Under the pieces are notes generated by a model that was not told the origin of the DNA, did no database searches, and was given only the letters and a program-made list of their open reading frames with translations. Of a stretch of 64,000 bases of DNA, positions 35,075 to 44,097 are shown piece after piece (within the stretch, counting starts at the first letter, position 1; each line of letters starts with the position of its first letter). The stretch lies in the NCBI RefSeq assembly GCF_900114435.1, contig NZ_FOZK01000001.1:744001-808000 (forward strand), written 5' to 3'. The stretch comes from Halomicrobium zhouii (GTDB lineage: Archaea; Halobacteriota; Halobacteria; Halobacteriales; Haloarculaceae). The position numbers were made by a program, and so were the translations under genes.

Positions 35075-36057
35075 CGACACACGCAGTAATCGGGACCGGG
35101 TACTGGGGATCGAACCACGTCCGCGTGGCGTCGGAACTCGAGGAGGCCGGTGTCCTCGACGACGTCGTCCTGTGCGACATTGACGAGACGAGAGTGCGGG
35201 ACCTCGCGGCAGATTACGGGTTGGAATCCGTCACTGACTACGCCCAGCTCGAAGAACTCGGGGTCGATACGGCCGTGATCGCGACGCCGTCGACGACCCA
35301 CAGAGAGATCGCTACCACGCTTCTGGAATCCGGTATCGATTGCCTCGTCGAGAAGCCCCTCGCCCTGTCGAGCGACGACGCGTGGGACATCGTCAATACC
35401 GCTTCAGAGAACGGCCGGACCCTCGGCGTCGGGCACATCTTCAGGTACCATCCGGCACTCCGAGAGCTCGAACGCCGGATCGGCCGCGGTGAACTCGGAC
35501 AGATCAAGTACCTGACGACCACCCGATCGACCTTCCGGGCGCCGAGAGCGACGACCGGCGCGCTGTACTCACTCGCCGTCCACGACGTCGACATCTACAA
35601 CATGTTGCTCGAGGGGACGCCCGACCACCTCTTCTGCCGGCTCGACCGGCACGTCAGGGACGACATCAACGAAACGGCTACGCTCGTTCTGGGGTACGGA
35701 GACGTCACCGGCGTCATCAACGAATCCTGGCAGATCCCGGTCTTCGGGAAGCGACGCGACCTCGTCGTCGTCGGATCCGAGCGCACTGCACACCTCGATT
35801 ACCTGGCCGACACCGAACTGACGATCCACGACGCCAGCGTCGTCCGAGAGGGCGATGCCCTGCGGGCACAGGACGAGGGTTCGACGACTTATGAGGTGAA
35901 CGGATACGAGCCCCTCAAGCAGGAAATCGAGGACTTCCTGACGGCGTCTCACGAGGGACTCGATCCGCTCGCCAACGGCGAAATCGGAGCGAAGACCGTC
36001 GAACTCTTAGAGCGTGCGGAGGAGTCCGCGGAACGGAACGAGACGATCGAACTGTAA
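35071..36057 (+). CDS. Gfo/Idh/MocA-family nucleotide-sugar dehydrogenase (WbpB-like)
   Basis: This 328-residue oxidoreductase starts at GTG 35071, overlapping the aminotransferase TGA by 4 bp (GTGA). The N-terminal Rossmann motif is VIGTGYWGSNHVRV. It has the family signature CLVEKPLAL (catalytic EKP Lys) and a catalytic-region His in LAVHDVDIYN. It likely oxidises the C3 hydroxyl of UDP-GlcNAcA so that the neighbouring aminotransferase can act. The two are translationally coupled. This assignment comes from the trio; the fold alone would allow many substrates. Confidence 0.9.
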   Translation: MTTHAVIGTGYWGSNHVRVASELEEAGVLDDVVLCDIDETRVRDLAADYGLESVTDYAQLEELGVDTAVIATPSTTHREIATTLLESGIDCLVEKPLALSSDDAWDIVNTASENGRTLGVGHIFRYHPALRELERRIGRGELGQIKYLTTTRSTFRAPRATTGALYSLAVHDVDIYNMLLEGTPDHLFCRLDRHVRDDINETATLVLGYGDVTGVINESWQIPVFGKRRDLVVVGSERTAHLDYLADTELTIHDASVVREGDALRAQDEGSTTYEVNGYEPLKQEIEDFLTASHEGLDPLANGEIGAKTVELLERAEESAERNETIEL

Positions 36058-36125
36058 CAATCGTCAATCTAGACATCATTTACAAGCACAGAGACGGGCT
36101 TCTCGGATTTCAGGCGGCAGAACGA

Positions 36126-36662
36126 TCAATGGGACGCCGCTCCCGCGTCCTGATAGCTGATTACCTCTGCTGGATTTCCGGCTACAATTGCATTCGGTGG
36201 TACGTCGTCGACGACCACAGCACCGGCACCGACGATCGCGTTTTCCCCGACTTCGACCGGCAGTAGGGTCGCATTCGTACCGATAGACGCGCCTTCTCGC
36301 ACGATAGTTTCTTCCCACTCGTCTGCGTCTCCGCTTGGGGGATACCTGTCGTTTACGAACTTCGCCCCGTGACTCACAAAGACGTCGTCTTCGATCGTCA
36401 CACGTGAGCATATGAACGCGTGAGACTGAATCCGGCACCGATCCCCAACCGTTACACCGTCCTGAATTTCTACGTTCGAGCCCGCCATGCATTCGTCGCC
36501 AAGTTCGCACCCGTAGAGGTTCACGAACCGCCATATCTTGCAGTCTTCTCCTATTTCACAACCATCTAGAATCGTGAAATCCGACACTTCTGTCCCCTCG
36601 CCGATATCGCAATCGCTGATTATCGCTGATTGTCGCGCGTGCCAATTGCCCATCGTGGACAC
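36126..36662 (-). CDS. Left-handed beta-helix N-acetyltransferase (WbpD/WlbB-like)
   Basis: This 178-residue protein (or 175 from the in-frame ATG at 36653) consists of hexapeptide repeats such as GEGTEVSDFTILDGCEIGEDCKI. The block VEIQDGVTVGDRCRIQSHAFICSRVTIEDDVFVSHGAKFVNDRYPP is typical of WbpD/WlbB enzymes that acetylate the 3-amino group of UDP-GlcNAc3N-uronate. The active-site His lies in the HAFICS/SHGAKF region. Convergent with the dehydrogenase gene, so on its own transcript. Confidence 0.9.
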   Translation of the reverse strand: MSTMGNWHARQSAIISDCDIGEGTEVSDFTILDGCEIGEDCKIWRFVNLYGCELGDECMAGSNVEIQDGVTVGDRCRIQSHAFICSRVTIEDDVFVSHGAKFVNDRYPPSGDADEWEETIVREGASIGTNATLLPVEVGENAIVGAGAVVVDDVPPNAIVAGNPAEVISYQDAGAASH

Positions 36663-37077
36663 TGTTATCCGTGCATCGCATTAATGGTTCGTTCATGTAC
36701 GATATAGCTGTGAATCGAATTAGCACAGACTCTACCGAGAGTGACGATGGAGAGACGGCTGCGCCAGCCGAACTGTTGATGCTGTCAGAGCGGCTCTTGG
36801 TGTCGTATCGTCTACGCGTAGCCGTCGCTGATCACCGTCATGCAATACTCTAACCGGAGGATGGGAGGTGACGTGGTAACCGCAAGACCGCTTGGCCGAC
36901 GCCGAGCGAACGATGCAGGACGCCGATGGCTTCCGAGCGCGCTGCCCGGCGAGCACAGGGCCAGGGATCGATGACCTGCGAAGGCGAAGGATACGGCACC
37001 TTCAGCAGAGGGGGTTGAGGACTTACGGACTGCAGCACGAAACGAGACGTTAGAGCTTTCCTGACGTCGTCCCGGGG
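36663..37077. other. Region without a clear gene
   Basis: This 415 bp lies between the acetyltransferase start and the formyltransferase pseudogene. Frames on the minus strand (for example through LEYCMTVISDGYA near 36820) look like fragments of a degraded gene, but I cannot name it. Confidence 0.3.
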
Positions 37078-37851
37078 TCAGTCGAACCGCTGGTGTCCCT
37101 GCTTTGTCAGGTAGATCTTCTCGCCGTTCAAATCGGTCCAGGCGGGTTCGTGTGGCGGGAAGTCCAGCGCGCGAATCCTGTCGTAGAGGTCCGTTCCCCA
37201 TTCTCGATCGGCCAGGGCCTCGGGCGGGATCTCCTTTAATCCGTCTAGGCTCTCTTTCGTGTAGAAGTACCGCTCGCCGTCGAACTCCTCCTGCGGCGTT
37301 CTACGTTCGTGGACGGTCCCGTCGACGATGTTCGGCAGTTGTCCTCGAACAGCGATATCGACTCCGAGCAGACCTTATCGTAGAGCGTCCGCGCGGTGTC
37401 GTCCTCGCTGATCTCCGCGAACCGTCGCGCGACGACGCCGACGGCGTCAACTTCCGGTGCCATGAAGTGCAGCGTCGTTCCGTGCTTCCAGTGGTTGTCG
37501 TCCCGCGCGTGCATGATCGCGTGACTGAACACGTTACTCCCAGTACCGGGGGAGTTCCGCCTGGTGAAAATTGAGAGCGCCCTCTGTGGGGTGGGCGAGC
37601 AGTTCCTCGCCCAGGATATTGGGGTAGTATACGGACAGGAACCAGTCGAACTCGTAGTCGAACAGGGATTACTCCTCGTCGATCGTCAGGACATCATGCT
37701 CAAGAGAGCTCGTCCATTGAACCGTCCCACCAGTGATCGTCGTCTTGCGGGTACGTGACTATACGGGGATGTCGAGATCTGGGTGGTCTTCGAGTCGATG
37801 GAGGCAGGCCTCTCCCAGGGAGTGACTACCGAGAAATGCAATGGCAGTCAT
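37078..37851 (-). pseudogene. Sugar N-formyltransferase, multiply broken
   Basis: Pieces read across frames rebuild a formyltransferase of about 255 codons. They are MTAIAFLGSHSLGEACLHRL (from ATG 37851), DDDHWWDGSMDEL, DYEFDWFLSVYYPNILGEELLAHP, GALNFHQAELPRY, and FSHAIMHARDDNHWKHGTT. The end is LDFPPHEPAWTDLNGEKIYLTKQGHQRFD. Lesions include a TAG at codon 31 (37759-37761), a TAA at 37669-37671, a shift near 37545 and one near 37335. The family (Met-tRNA formyltransferase fold) includes enzymes that formylate amino-deoxy sugars. Its place in the glycan island suggests loss of an N-formyl sugar. Confidence 0.85.
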
Positions 37852-38204
37852 GCCATATATCTGGAAGAGGACGTACTAAAGCTTGATTCATCACCTTTCG
37901 GTCGAACGATCAAATTGCCCATGGAGCCCTTTATGTCGATAAAGTCTTCATTGCAGTCGATTGTTCCCGGTTTTAGAAGTAGACGCGAGTACATTCAATC
38001 CTACCCGGTTGCACTCGACAATCATCACTTGTTCGTCTGTACAACAGTGACGATCAGACACGGATCCTCACCTGTAAAGCAGGACGGTACCATCGACGCG
38101 ACCAATCCGCTGGTCGAAAAACACCTCGACGGGAAAGATGGTGACGGTTCCATATCAAGTACGAGTACGAGTAGACGAGGATCAGGTGGACCGCTCGAGT
38201 TCTA
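37852..38204. other. Intergenic region next to the formyltransferase pseudogene
   Basis: A 141-codon open frame on the plus strand spans this stretch and the pseudogene start. It has no domain features and partly overlaps the pseudogene, so I do not call it a gene. The rest is AT-richer spacer sequence. Confidence 0.35.
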
Positions 38205-39506
38205 CTAGACGAATCCGCCCTCTCCGTACGCAAACGTCCTAAGATCGCCGTTCTCTATGTCCTCGTAATCCTCCTCTGCGAAGACAACTTCCAGTTCGTT
38301 CACGTGGTTCCGGACTATTTGTGGGTTATTGATTCCGACACCGTCGTCACTGCTACGGAACTGCTCGATTAGCGACCACTCACTCCCGTCGTACTCCAAT
38401 CGCTGTAATTTGCCACTCCGTCGGCCTCTATCCGAACACGTGACGTACGCCTTGATATCCGAGGCAGTCGACACGATCTCCTCATGTGAGTTGTATTTGT
38501 GGCCGACCGACGTGATTGTCTGCGGGGTTCTCCAAGACGACCCGTCCCACTTCGTCCACTTCAGAACCCACCCTTCACTCGGGTCATTATGCTTGAAAAA
38601 CAGGTATAGAGCCCCCTTCCGGTCGAACTTACATCGAACCGTGGAACACTGAGACTCGCCGGAATCGAACACTTTGCAGACTGCCTCTGCCTCATCTGCC
38701 GAAACCCGTGAACCGATATCCGTCCCGTCGGCCGCTCTCAGGTTGCCGGTAGCGGGATTCAGACGAGCATGGTATACGTTCAACCGCTTGCCCGTCTCGT
38801 GATCGTGTGCGACCCAGCCAAGATGGATCTCGTCACCGCGGGTGGCGATCCCGCCCGTGTAAACAGTCCATCCCTCACCGTGGTCTATGATCACCTCCCC
38901 GCCCTGCCAGTTTTCACCGTTGTCTTTGGACCGATAGTGGGTTTCGACGTTGTAGGGGCCGCCTTCGTTCCGGCGCATAAAAAGGTGGAGCCGTCCATCA
39001 ACAACCACCGGCTTTGGATAGGTGAATCCGCCCTCGAAGGATGCCCGGTGCTCCCAGGCCGTGATATCGTCCGGGGACTTCGACCTGGAGTACAGTTGGT
39101 TCGACCCGTGACTGCCGTAGAAGACATGAATATACCCATCCTGATCACGGACGAGAGAGGGACCACCGTGATAGTCTGCTTCTGCGGGATGGTCTCTGAT
39201 CTTTACGGATGATCCCCAACTCTTGTCCTTGTGGCTGTATTCACAGATGTACGAAGCAATCCCCTTGCCTTGCCAGACGACGTAGGTTGAGTGAGTAGTG
39301 TCGACGTACAACCCCTGCGGTTGGATGATGTCGTAGAAAGGCATTCCCGCGCCGTTCGCGGCGAAATATTTGCCCTCGATAATATCGTAATCGCGTCCCT
39401 GTCGGTCCGTTCTCGTTTCTGATCCACTCTCACTGCGGCCCCCGAGACAGCCAGCGAGGAACGCTACTGCCGGAAGAGACAGAAATTCACGCCGAAGACG
39501 ATTCAC
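38205..39506 (-). CDS. Secreted lipoprotein with BNR-type beta-propeller (BNR_4-like)
   Basis: This is a 433-residue protein from GTG 39506. VNRLRREFLSLPAVAFLAGC joins a Tat-like RR motif to the lipobox LAGC, so it is exported and lipid-anchored. An ATG 33 bp upstream would add MILFVVIEVRG. The mature part is a propeller resembling BNR_4 proteins: MPFYDIIQPQGLYVDTTHSTYVVWQGKG, DYHGGPSLVRDQDGYIHVFYGSHGS, and YRSKDNGENWQGG (Asp-box-like SxDxGxxW). Relatives act in polysaccharide binding or cleavage. In this locus it may bind or process the surface glycan. Catalytic residues cannot be assigned. Confidence 0.8.
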   Translation of the reverse strand: MNRLRREFLSLPAVAFLAGCLGGRSESGSETRTDRQGRDYDIIEGKYFAANGAGMPFYDIIQPQGLYVDTTHSTYVVWQGKGIASYICEYSHKDKSWGSSVKIRDHPAEADYHGGPSLVRDQDGYIHVFYGSHGSNQLYSRSKSPDDITAWEHRASFEGGFTYPKPVVVDGRLHLFMRRNEGGPYNVETHYRSKDNGENWQGGEVIIDHGEGWTVYTGGIATRGDEIHLGWVAHDHETGKRLNVYHARLNPATGNLRAADGTDIGSRVSADEAEAVCKVFDSGESQCSTVRCKFDRKGALYLFFKHNDPSEGWVLKWTKWDGSSWRTPQTITSVGHKYNSHEEIVSTASDIKAYVTCSDRGRRSGKLQRLEYDGSEWSLIEQFRSSDDGVGINNPQIVRNHVNELEVVFAEEDYEDIENGDLRTFAYGEGGFV

Positions 39507-39581
39507 ACCGCGTACTTCGATAACCACGAACAATATCATTTCCGAAACGGCGCTGGACTCGTCGGACTGCACCGAAACCTG

Positions 39582-41219
39582 CTAGTCGCAGGCTTCACTC
39601 CCAGAGACGTAATAAACTCTGTACTCTTCGTCTTCGTACCGGAGGTCGAACTTTTCGTACAATCTCTCAGAGGAGACCATTAGGTAGCACGCACCGTACT
39701 TCTGTGATATGCCGACAATCTCCTCGCTGGAGAGCTGGTCGTACTCACACTCGCCGAACGACTGCAATTCCGTACCACAGAGGGCATCAAGCCGGTCTTT
39801 CCATCCGGCGATACCCTCCGGCGTGAAGACGAACGTCTTGTAATCCGCGACGATCGCTCTATCGGTCCCTAGTCGTGCGGTCCTGATCGACGGCGGCGTA
39901 ATAATGGTGCTCTCCTCGGGCGTGTTCTCACGAATCCACTCGTAGCTTCCACTCTCTTCTGAATACGTCGGACCGTCGACAACCATCTGCCCGTTCACGC
40001 CGTGAGAAGCAACATGAGTGCCGACGAGTGACGCAGACAAGAGAAAAAGAACAGCGAGGGCGGCGTTCGTTGAGACCGTCGACGACACGACTCGATCGAT
40101 GGACAGCCGAATGCCGGCCACGAGGAGTCCGAAGGCCAAAACCTTCGGATAGTAATCGATGTGGAACGGCTGGAGTTTGACGACGAAGTCGAGTCGAACG
40201 ACCTCAGTGAACAAGAACCCGCCGACGCCCATCACAGAGATAGCCGTAACAAAGAACGTGAGGGCAAACACTTCTGACTCACGGTCTCCGAACAAGCGAC
40301 GTTCATTCCTCCGTGCCACGGTGTAGAGTGCTAATGCCAGGGCAACTACGGAGACGTACTCGACGATCTCGACTAGTGGCCAGGAACTCGGCACGTAATG
40401 GTGAGGATGGCGGAAGTACGCCAGTATCCAGACGGTGTCCGCGGAAACAGTCGTATCGAGATTGCTCGCGATGACTCTGTATAGACCAGCGAACGCGATC
40501 AGTACGTAGAGGAGGAGTGGCTGCCACGGGAGTTGGACGATCAGCGCGCGTACCTTCCTGCGAAGGCCTTCAAATCCGTCGAGGCAGTCGTACTCCCGGG
40601 CAGTGATTGCCACAATGACGATACCGGTGATCCAGCTACCGATCGACGCGTGAATGATTGATGTCAGGCCCAGAATCGCAAAGCCCCAGAAATACTTTCG
40701 TTTGTAAGCACAGATAATCCCCAGAAGGGCCATCGCGTCTGCCAGGTGCGAGGGCAAGAGATAGCGGCCGACGAGGGAGTTGCCCCCCAGAGATACGTCG
40801 CCAGTGACCGGGAGGAGTAGTGTGCCGACCATAGCCGTCCCGACGATCCAATCGTCAAATATCTCCCTGCCGAGGTAGAAAACCGACGACAGTATTCCCA
40901 CTGTCGAAAGCAGATGTAAGACGAAGTATGCTAATTTCACCCCTAGCCCGGACGAAATAGTACCGACGAGGAAGCCGAACAGATACCGCGGGCTCGCGGG
41001 TCGCGTCTTCTGATTCAAGACGAAGTCGGTAGCGAGGTAACTCGAATCGATAAAACGGTAGACTACGATCAACTGTTCGTTGTGGTCGTTGAGTCCGAAC
41101 TGATAGAGCGGACCCCGGATGGCAAACCCGAGGAGAAATGTTGCGAGTAGAACTCCTGTCAACAAGAGGGTGTCCCGGCTTGTATCTGTTATATAATCTG
41201 GAAAATATCCTGTTGACAC
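39582..41219 (-). CDS. Multipass membrane protein with C-terminal extracellular domain (GT-C-like)
   Basis: This protein has about 545 residues from GTG 41219. There are 10-11 membrane segments (about 15-405), then an extracellular domain of about 130 residues (SYEWIRENTPEESTIITPP...), the layout of GT-C membrane glycosyltransferases and DUF6798-type proteins. No classic GT39 DD/DE motif is obvious in the first loop. The open frame runs further up to 41363, but codons 41363-41270 encode the tail of an IS6 transposase (FSNCFSQVEPETAESWLQTF), so the true start is after the scar. A TATA-like CTTATAG lies about 25 bp before the GTG. Confidence 0.72.
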   Translation of the reverse strand: MSTGYFPDYITDTSRDTLLLTGVLLATFLLGFAIRGPLYQFGLNDHNEQLIVVYRFIDSSYLATDFVLNQKTRPASPRYLFGFLVGTISSGLGVKLAYFVLHLLSTVGILSSVFYLGREIFDDWIVGTAMVGTLLLPVTGDVSLGGNSLVGRYLLPSHLADAMALLGIICAYKRKYFWGFAILGLTSIIHASIGSWITGIVIVAITAREYDCLDGFEGLRRKVRALIVQLPWQPLLLYVLIAFAGLYRVIASNLDTTVSADTVWILAYFRHPHHYVPSSWPLVEIVEYVSVVALALALYTVARRNERRLFGDRESEVFALTFFVTAISVMGVGGFLFTEVVRLDFVVKLQPFHIDYYPKVLAFGLLVAGIRLSIDRVVSSTVSTNAALAVLFLLSASLVGTHVASHGVNGQMVVDGPTYSEESGSYEWIRENTPEESTIITPPSIRTARLGTDRAIVADYKTFVFTPEGIAGWKDRLDALCGTELQSFGECEYDQLSSEEIVGISQKYGACYLMVSSERLYEKFDLRYEDEEYRVYYVSGSEACD

Positions 41220-41272
41220 ATCAGCCTTTGAGTGACATTCGCTATAAGGATTACGTCCCTCTTTGGATAGTG

Positions 41273-41490
41273 ATAAGTTAGTGGCATTGTGCCAGCGAAC
41301 GAAGGTTTGAAGCCATGATTCGGCGGTTTCTGGTTCGACTTGACTGAAGCAATTCGAGAACAACGAGGTTCGACGCTTCAGTTCTCAAAAGATTCGTTCG
41401 ACAGCGTTCGATTTCTGTGGCGAGACATCTGAAATCGGAGCCCAGGACGTTGCAGTGCAGTTTGGAGCACATGAGCGTCGTCAGCGACAA
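41273..41490 (-). pseudogene. C-terminal remnant of an IS6-family transposase
   Basis: On the minus strand the fragments DDAHVLQTALQRPGLRF and NAVERIF-stop-ELKRRTSLFSNCFSQVEPETAESWLQTFVRWHNA match the end of the transposase seen at 31601-32234. The in-frame TGA replaces an Arg codon. It is fused in frame to the start region of the downstream membrane-protein gene. Confidence 0.8.
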
Positions 41491-41782
41491 ATCTAGCGGT
41501 TTCGACACTATGTTTATGCTGCAGATCTTATAGAGATCTCTTGGTAAGGGCCTATCCGGCGGGCAATTTGCCGAAACTCGACATCAAGAGGTCCACAACG
41601 AACGATTGAATACCCAGTGCTATCGACGGCGAGGGTTCAAATCGCACTCCAAAATACATTGATTAGTCCGTCTTTACCCCCACACTGGCGATCGGCTTCC
41701 GGCATTGATAACCAAGGATATTCCCCCACATCACTTTTCGCGTCAAACTAAACTTTGTCGTCGGTCCATGCAATAGCTATAG
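41491..41782. other. IS-derived or noncoding region
   Basis: No complete gene. A short minus-strand frame (about 41630 to 41530, DSTGYSIVRCGPLDVEF...) looks protein-like and may be another transposon scrap. TATA-like GCTATAG at 41773-41779 probably serves the gene that follows. Confidence 0.35.
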
Positions 41783-41806
41783 ATGCGAGGAGGAGAAGAA
41801 ACACGT

Positions 41807-43069
41807 GTGACATCCGAAAAGGCCATCGACGCGATCCGTCCTCTGGTCGAGGAACACTTCGAAAGGAAAGACGACGACTTCGTGCCGGGAGAGAGTACGA
41901 TACAGCTCAGTCGGCCGACGTTCGGGCCCGACGAGGTGACTGAGGCCGTCGAATCGCTCCTCTCGACGTTCGTCACGATGGGCGAGAAAGTCGATCAGTT
42001 CGAAGAGAAGTGGTCGGACTACGTCGATACCCGGTACTCCCACATGGTGAATTCAGGGTCGTCAGCGAACCTGTTAGCACTGAAGGCACTGCAGGGAGAC
42101 GTGATCGAACCGGGTGACGAGGTCATCGTTCCGGCCGTCGCGTGGTCGACGAGTCTGTTCCCCATCGTTGACATCGGAGCGGCACCAGTCCTCGTCGACA
42201 TCGACCCGGAGACGTACACCATCGATCCAGAGGCCTTCGAGAATGCGATCTCCGACAGGACTGAGGCCGTGGTACTTGTCCACCTGCTCGGGAACCCGTG
42301 CGATCTGGACTCTATCGTCGATATCTGCGACGCTCACGACATTACCATCGTCGAGGACTGCTGTGAGGCACACGGTGCCAGATACGACGGGCAAGACGTC
42401 GGGACGTTCGGGGACGTCGGCACCTACAGCTTCTTCTTCTCCCATCACATCTCGACGATTGAGGGCGGGATGGTAATCACGGACGACGAGACGATCAGCG
42501 AACGAGTCCGAATGGCGCGAGCTCACGGCTGGATCCGCGAACTCGACGATACCGAAGACGTGACCGAGGCGCACCCCGACATCGATCCCCGGTTCCTCTT
42601 TGCGAGCCATGGCTACAACCTCCGGCCGACCGAGATTCAAGGCGCGTTCGGTATCCACCAGGTCGACAAACTGGACCAGTTCGTGAAGCAGCGGCGTCAG
42701 AACGCCGCGGAGATCACGAGCAGGCTCTCCGAATACGACGACGTATTCAGGTTCTTCGAAGAGGACGAACGTGCGTACTGTTCCTGGTTCGCGTATCCCT
42801 TCCAGGTCCGGGAAAGCGCACCGTTCTCACGCGACGATTTCCAGCGCTACCTCGAGGAGAACAACATCGAAACGCGGCCGATCCTAGCCGGGAACCTCGC
42901 ACGCCAACCGATCCTCGAAGAAATCGACCATCGGGTATCGGGTGCTCTAAGTGGAGCACAGCAGATTCACGACACAGGGCTGTTCATCGGCAATCACCAC
43001 CGGCTCGACGACGAGATGATCGACTACATCGTATCAATCGTCGAGGAATATGTCGAGTCACAAACTTGA
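41807..43069 (+). CDS. ColD-like 3-dehydratase (PLP fold with His in place of Lys)
   Basis: This 420-residue protein belongs to the DegT/ColD fold. Where aminotransferases have the PLP lysine it reads YSFFFSHHISTIEGGM, with His (codon 42446-42448) aligned to Lys. This is the hallmark of GDP-4-keto-6-deoxymannose 3-dehydratase (ColD), which removes the C3 hydroxyl. Other ColD-like motifs are VPAVAWSTSLFP, HLLGNPCDLDSI, VRMARAHGWIRE, GYNLRPTEIQGAFGI and the end GLFIGNHH. GTG 41807 was chosen since GAGGAGGAG precedes it and a TATA-like box sits about 28 bp before; ATG 41783 is the alternative. The next two genes encode a GFS/ColC-like and a GMD enzyme. Confidence 0.85.
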   Translation: MTSEKAIDAIRPLVEEHFERKDDDFVPGESTIQLSRPTFGPDEVTEAVESLLSTFVTMGEKVDQFEEKWSDYVDTRYSHMVNSGSSANLLALKALQGDVIEPGDEVIVPAVAWSTSLFPIVDIGAAPVLVDIDPETYTIDPEAFENAISDRTEAVVLVHLLGNPCDLDSIVDICDAHDITIVEDCCEAHGARYDGQDVGTFGDVGTYSFFFSHHISTIEGGMVITDDETISERVRMARAHGWIRELDDTEDVTEAHPDIDPRFLFASHGYNLRPTEIQGAFGIHQVDKLDQFVKQRRQNAAEITSRLSEYDDVFRFFEEDERAYCSWFAYPFQVRESAPFSRDDFQRYLEENNIETRPILAGNLARQPILEEIDHRVSGALSGAQQIHDTGLFIGNHHRLDDEMIDYIVSIVEEYVESQT

Positions 43070-43107
43070 ACCAGTATCCATATAGGTAGCGATACGAACG
43101 AGCGTTC

Positions 43108-44055
43108 ATGGACCTTCAGGGAAAACGAATCGTCGTCACGGGCGGTGCTGGGTTCCTCGGCTCCCACGTCGTCGAAGAGTTGGAGTCGCGTGGGTACTCT
43201 CACATCACGGTCCCGAGAAGCGATCAGTACGACCTGCGTGACCCCGACGACATCCAGTCTCTGTTCGACGACGAGAGCCCGGACGTCGTGATCCACCTCG
43301 CTGGCACAGTCGGTGGAATCGGCGTGATGGACGAAAAGCCGGGTGAGATATTCTACGATAACGCTATTATGGGTATCGAGCTGCTCGAGGCTGCGCGGCG
43401 GGCAGACGTCGAGAAGTTCGTTTCGATCGGGTCGGTGTGTGCGTACCCGAAACACACCTCGGTCCCGTTCGACGAGGAGTCGCTGTGGGACGGATACCCG
43501 GAAGAGACGCACGCGCCGTACGGGATCGCGAAGAAACTCCCGCTCGTACAGAGCCAGGCTTACCGACAGCAGTACGGGTTCGACGGGATCTATCTGCTAC
43601 CCGTCAATCTGTACGGTCCCAGAGACGATTTCGACCCCGAGACGTCGCACGTCATTCCCTCGATCATCCGGAAAGTAGACGAGGCGATGCGTCGCGGCAA
43701 CGATACGATCACGGCCTGGGGAACCGGTGAACCCACCCGTGAGTTCCTCTACGTGGAGGACGCCGCCGAGGCTATCGTCGAGGCGACGATATCATACGAC
43801 GAACCTTTACCGATGAATCTCGGGTCCAGCGAAGAGATTTCGATCCGGGAACTGGTGAACATGATCATTGACACGATGGGATTCGACGGGGAGATCGTCT
43901 GGGACAGGTCGAAACCTGACGGACAACCGCGTCGGTGTCTCGACGTCTCCCGTGCGAGAGAGCACCTGAATTGGGAAGCGGCGACGGAATTCGACGATGG
44001 CCTTTCGGAAACGATCGAGTGGTATCGTGACAACAGGATCGACCTGATTGAGTAA
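43108..44055 (+). CDS. GDP-L-fucose synthase/ColC-like epimerase-reductase
   Basis: This 315-residue SDR has VVTGGAGFLGSHVVEEL and the GFS hallmark LAGTVGGIGVMDEKPGEIFYDNAIMG. Catalytic residues are SVCAYPK (the Cys used in C3/C5 epimerisation), YGIAKK (Tyr/Lys) and DPETSHVIP (the second epimerase acid, His). GFS and ColC act on GDP-4-keto-6-deoxy sugars, inverting C5 and reducing C4. Beside a ColD-like enzyme the likely product is GDP-colitose; without ColD action it would be GDP-L-fucose. A TATA-like CCATATAGG lies about 25 bp before ATG 43108. Confidence 0.87.
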   Translation: MDLQGKRIVVTGGAGFLGSHVVEELESRGYSHITVPRSDQYDLRDPDDIQSLFDDESPDVVIHLAGTVGGIGVMDEKPGEIFYDNAIMGIELLEAARRADVEKFVSIGSVCAYPKHTSVPFDEESLWDGYPEETHAPYGIAKKLPLVQSQAYRQQYGFDGIYLLPVNLYGPRDDFDPETSHVIPSIIRKVDEAMRRGNDTITAWGTGEPTREFLYVEDAAEAIVEATISYDEPLPMNLGSSEEISIRELVNMIIDTMGFDGEIVWDRSKPDGQPRRCLDVSRAREHLNWEAATEFDDGLSETIEWYRDNRIDLIE

Positions 44056-44097
44056 CGCAAAACGATTTAACTGAGGGAAACTGCGTAGGCATATCAC

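Noticed and set aside
37783-38208. Plus-strand 141-codon ORF
   Set aside because: It overlaps the N-terminus of the formyltransferase pseudogene on the other strand and shows no domain or promoter.
41530-41650. Minus-strand protein-like stretch DSTGYSIVRCGPLDVEF
   Set aside because: Short, without a start and bounded by stops. It may be a transposon scrap but I could not tie it to a family.
41783-41806. ATG 41783 as the start of the ColD-like gene
   Set aside because: A Shine-Dalgarno-like GAGGAGGAG lies inside these codons and a TATA-like box is only a few bases before, so GTG 41807 fits better. The difference is just 8 residues.
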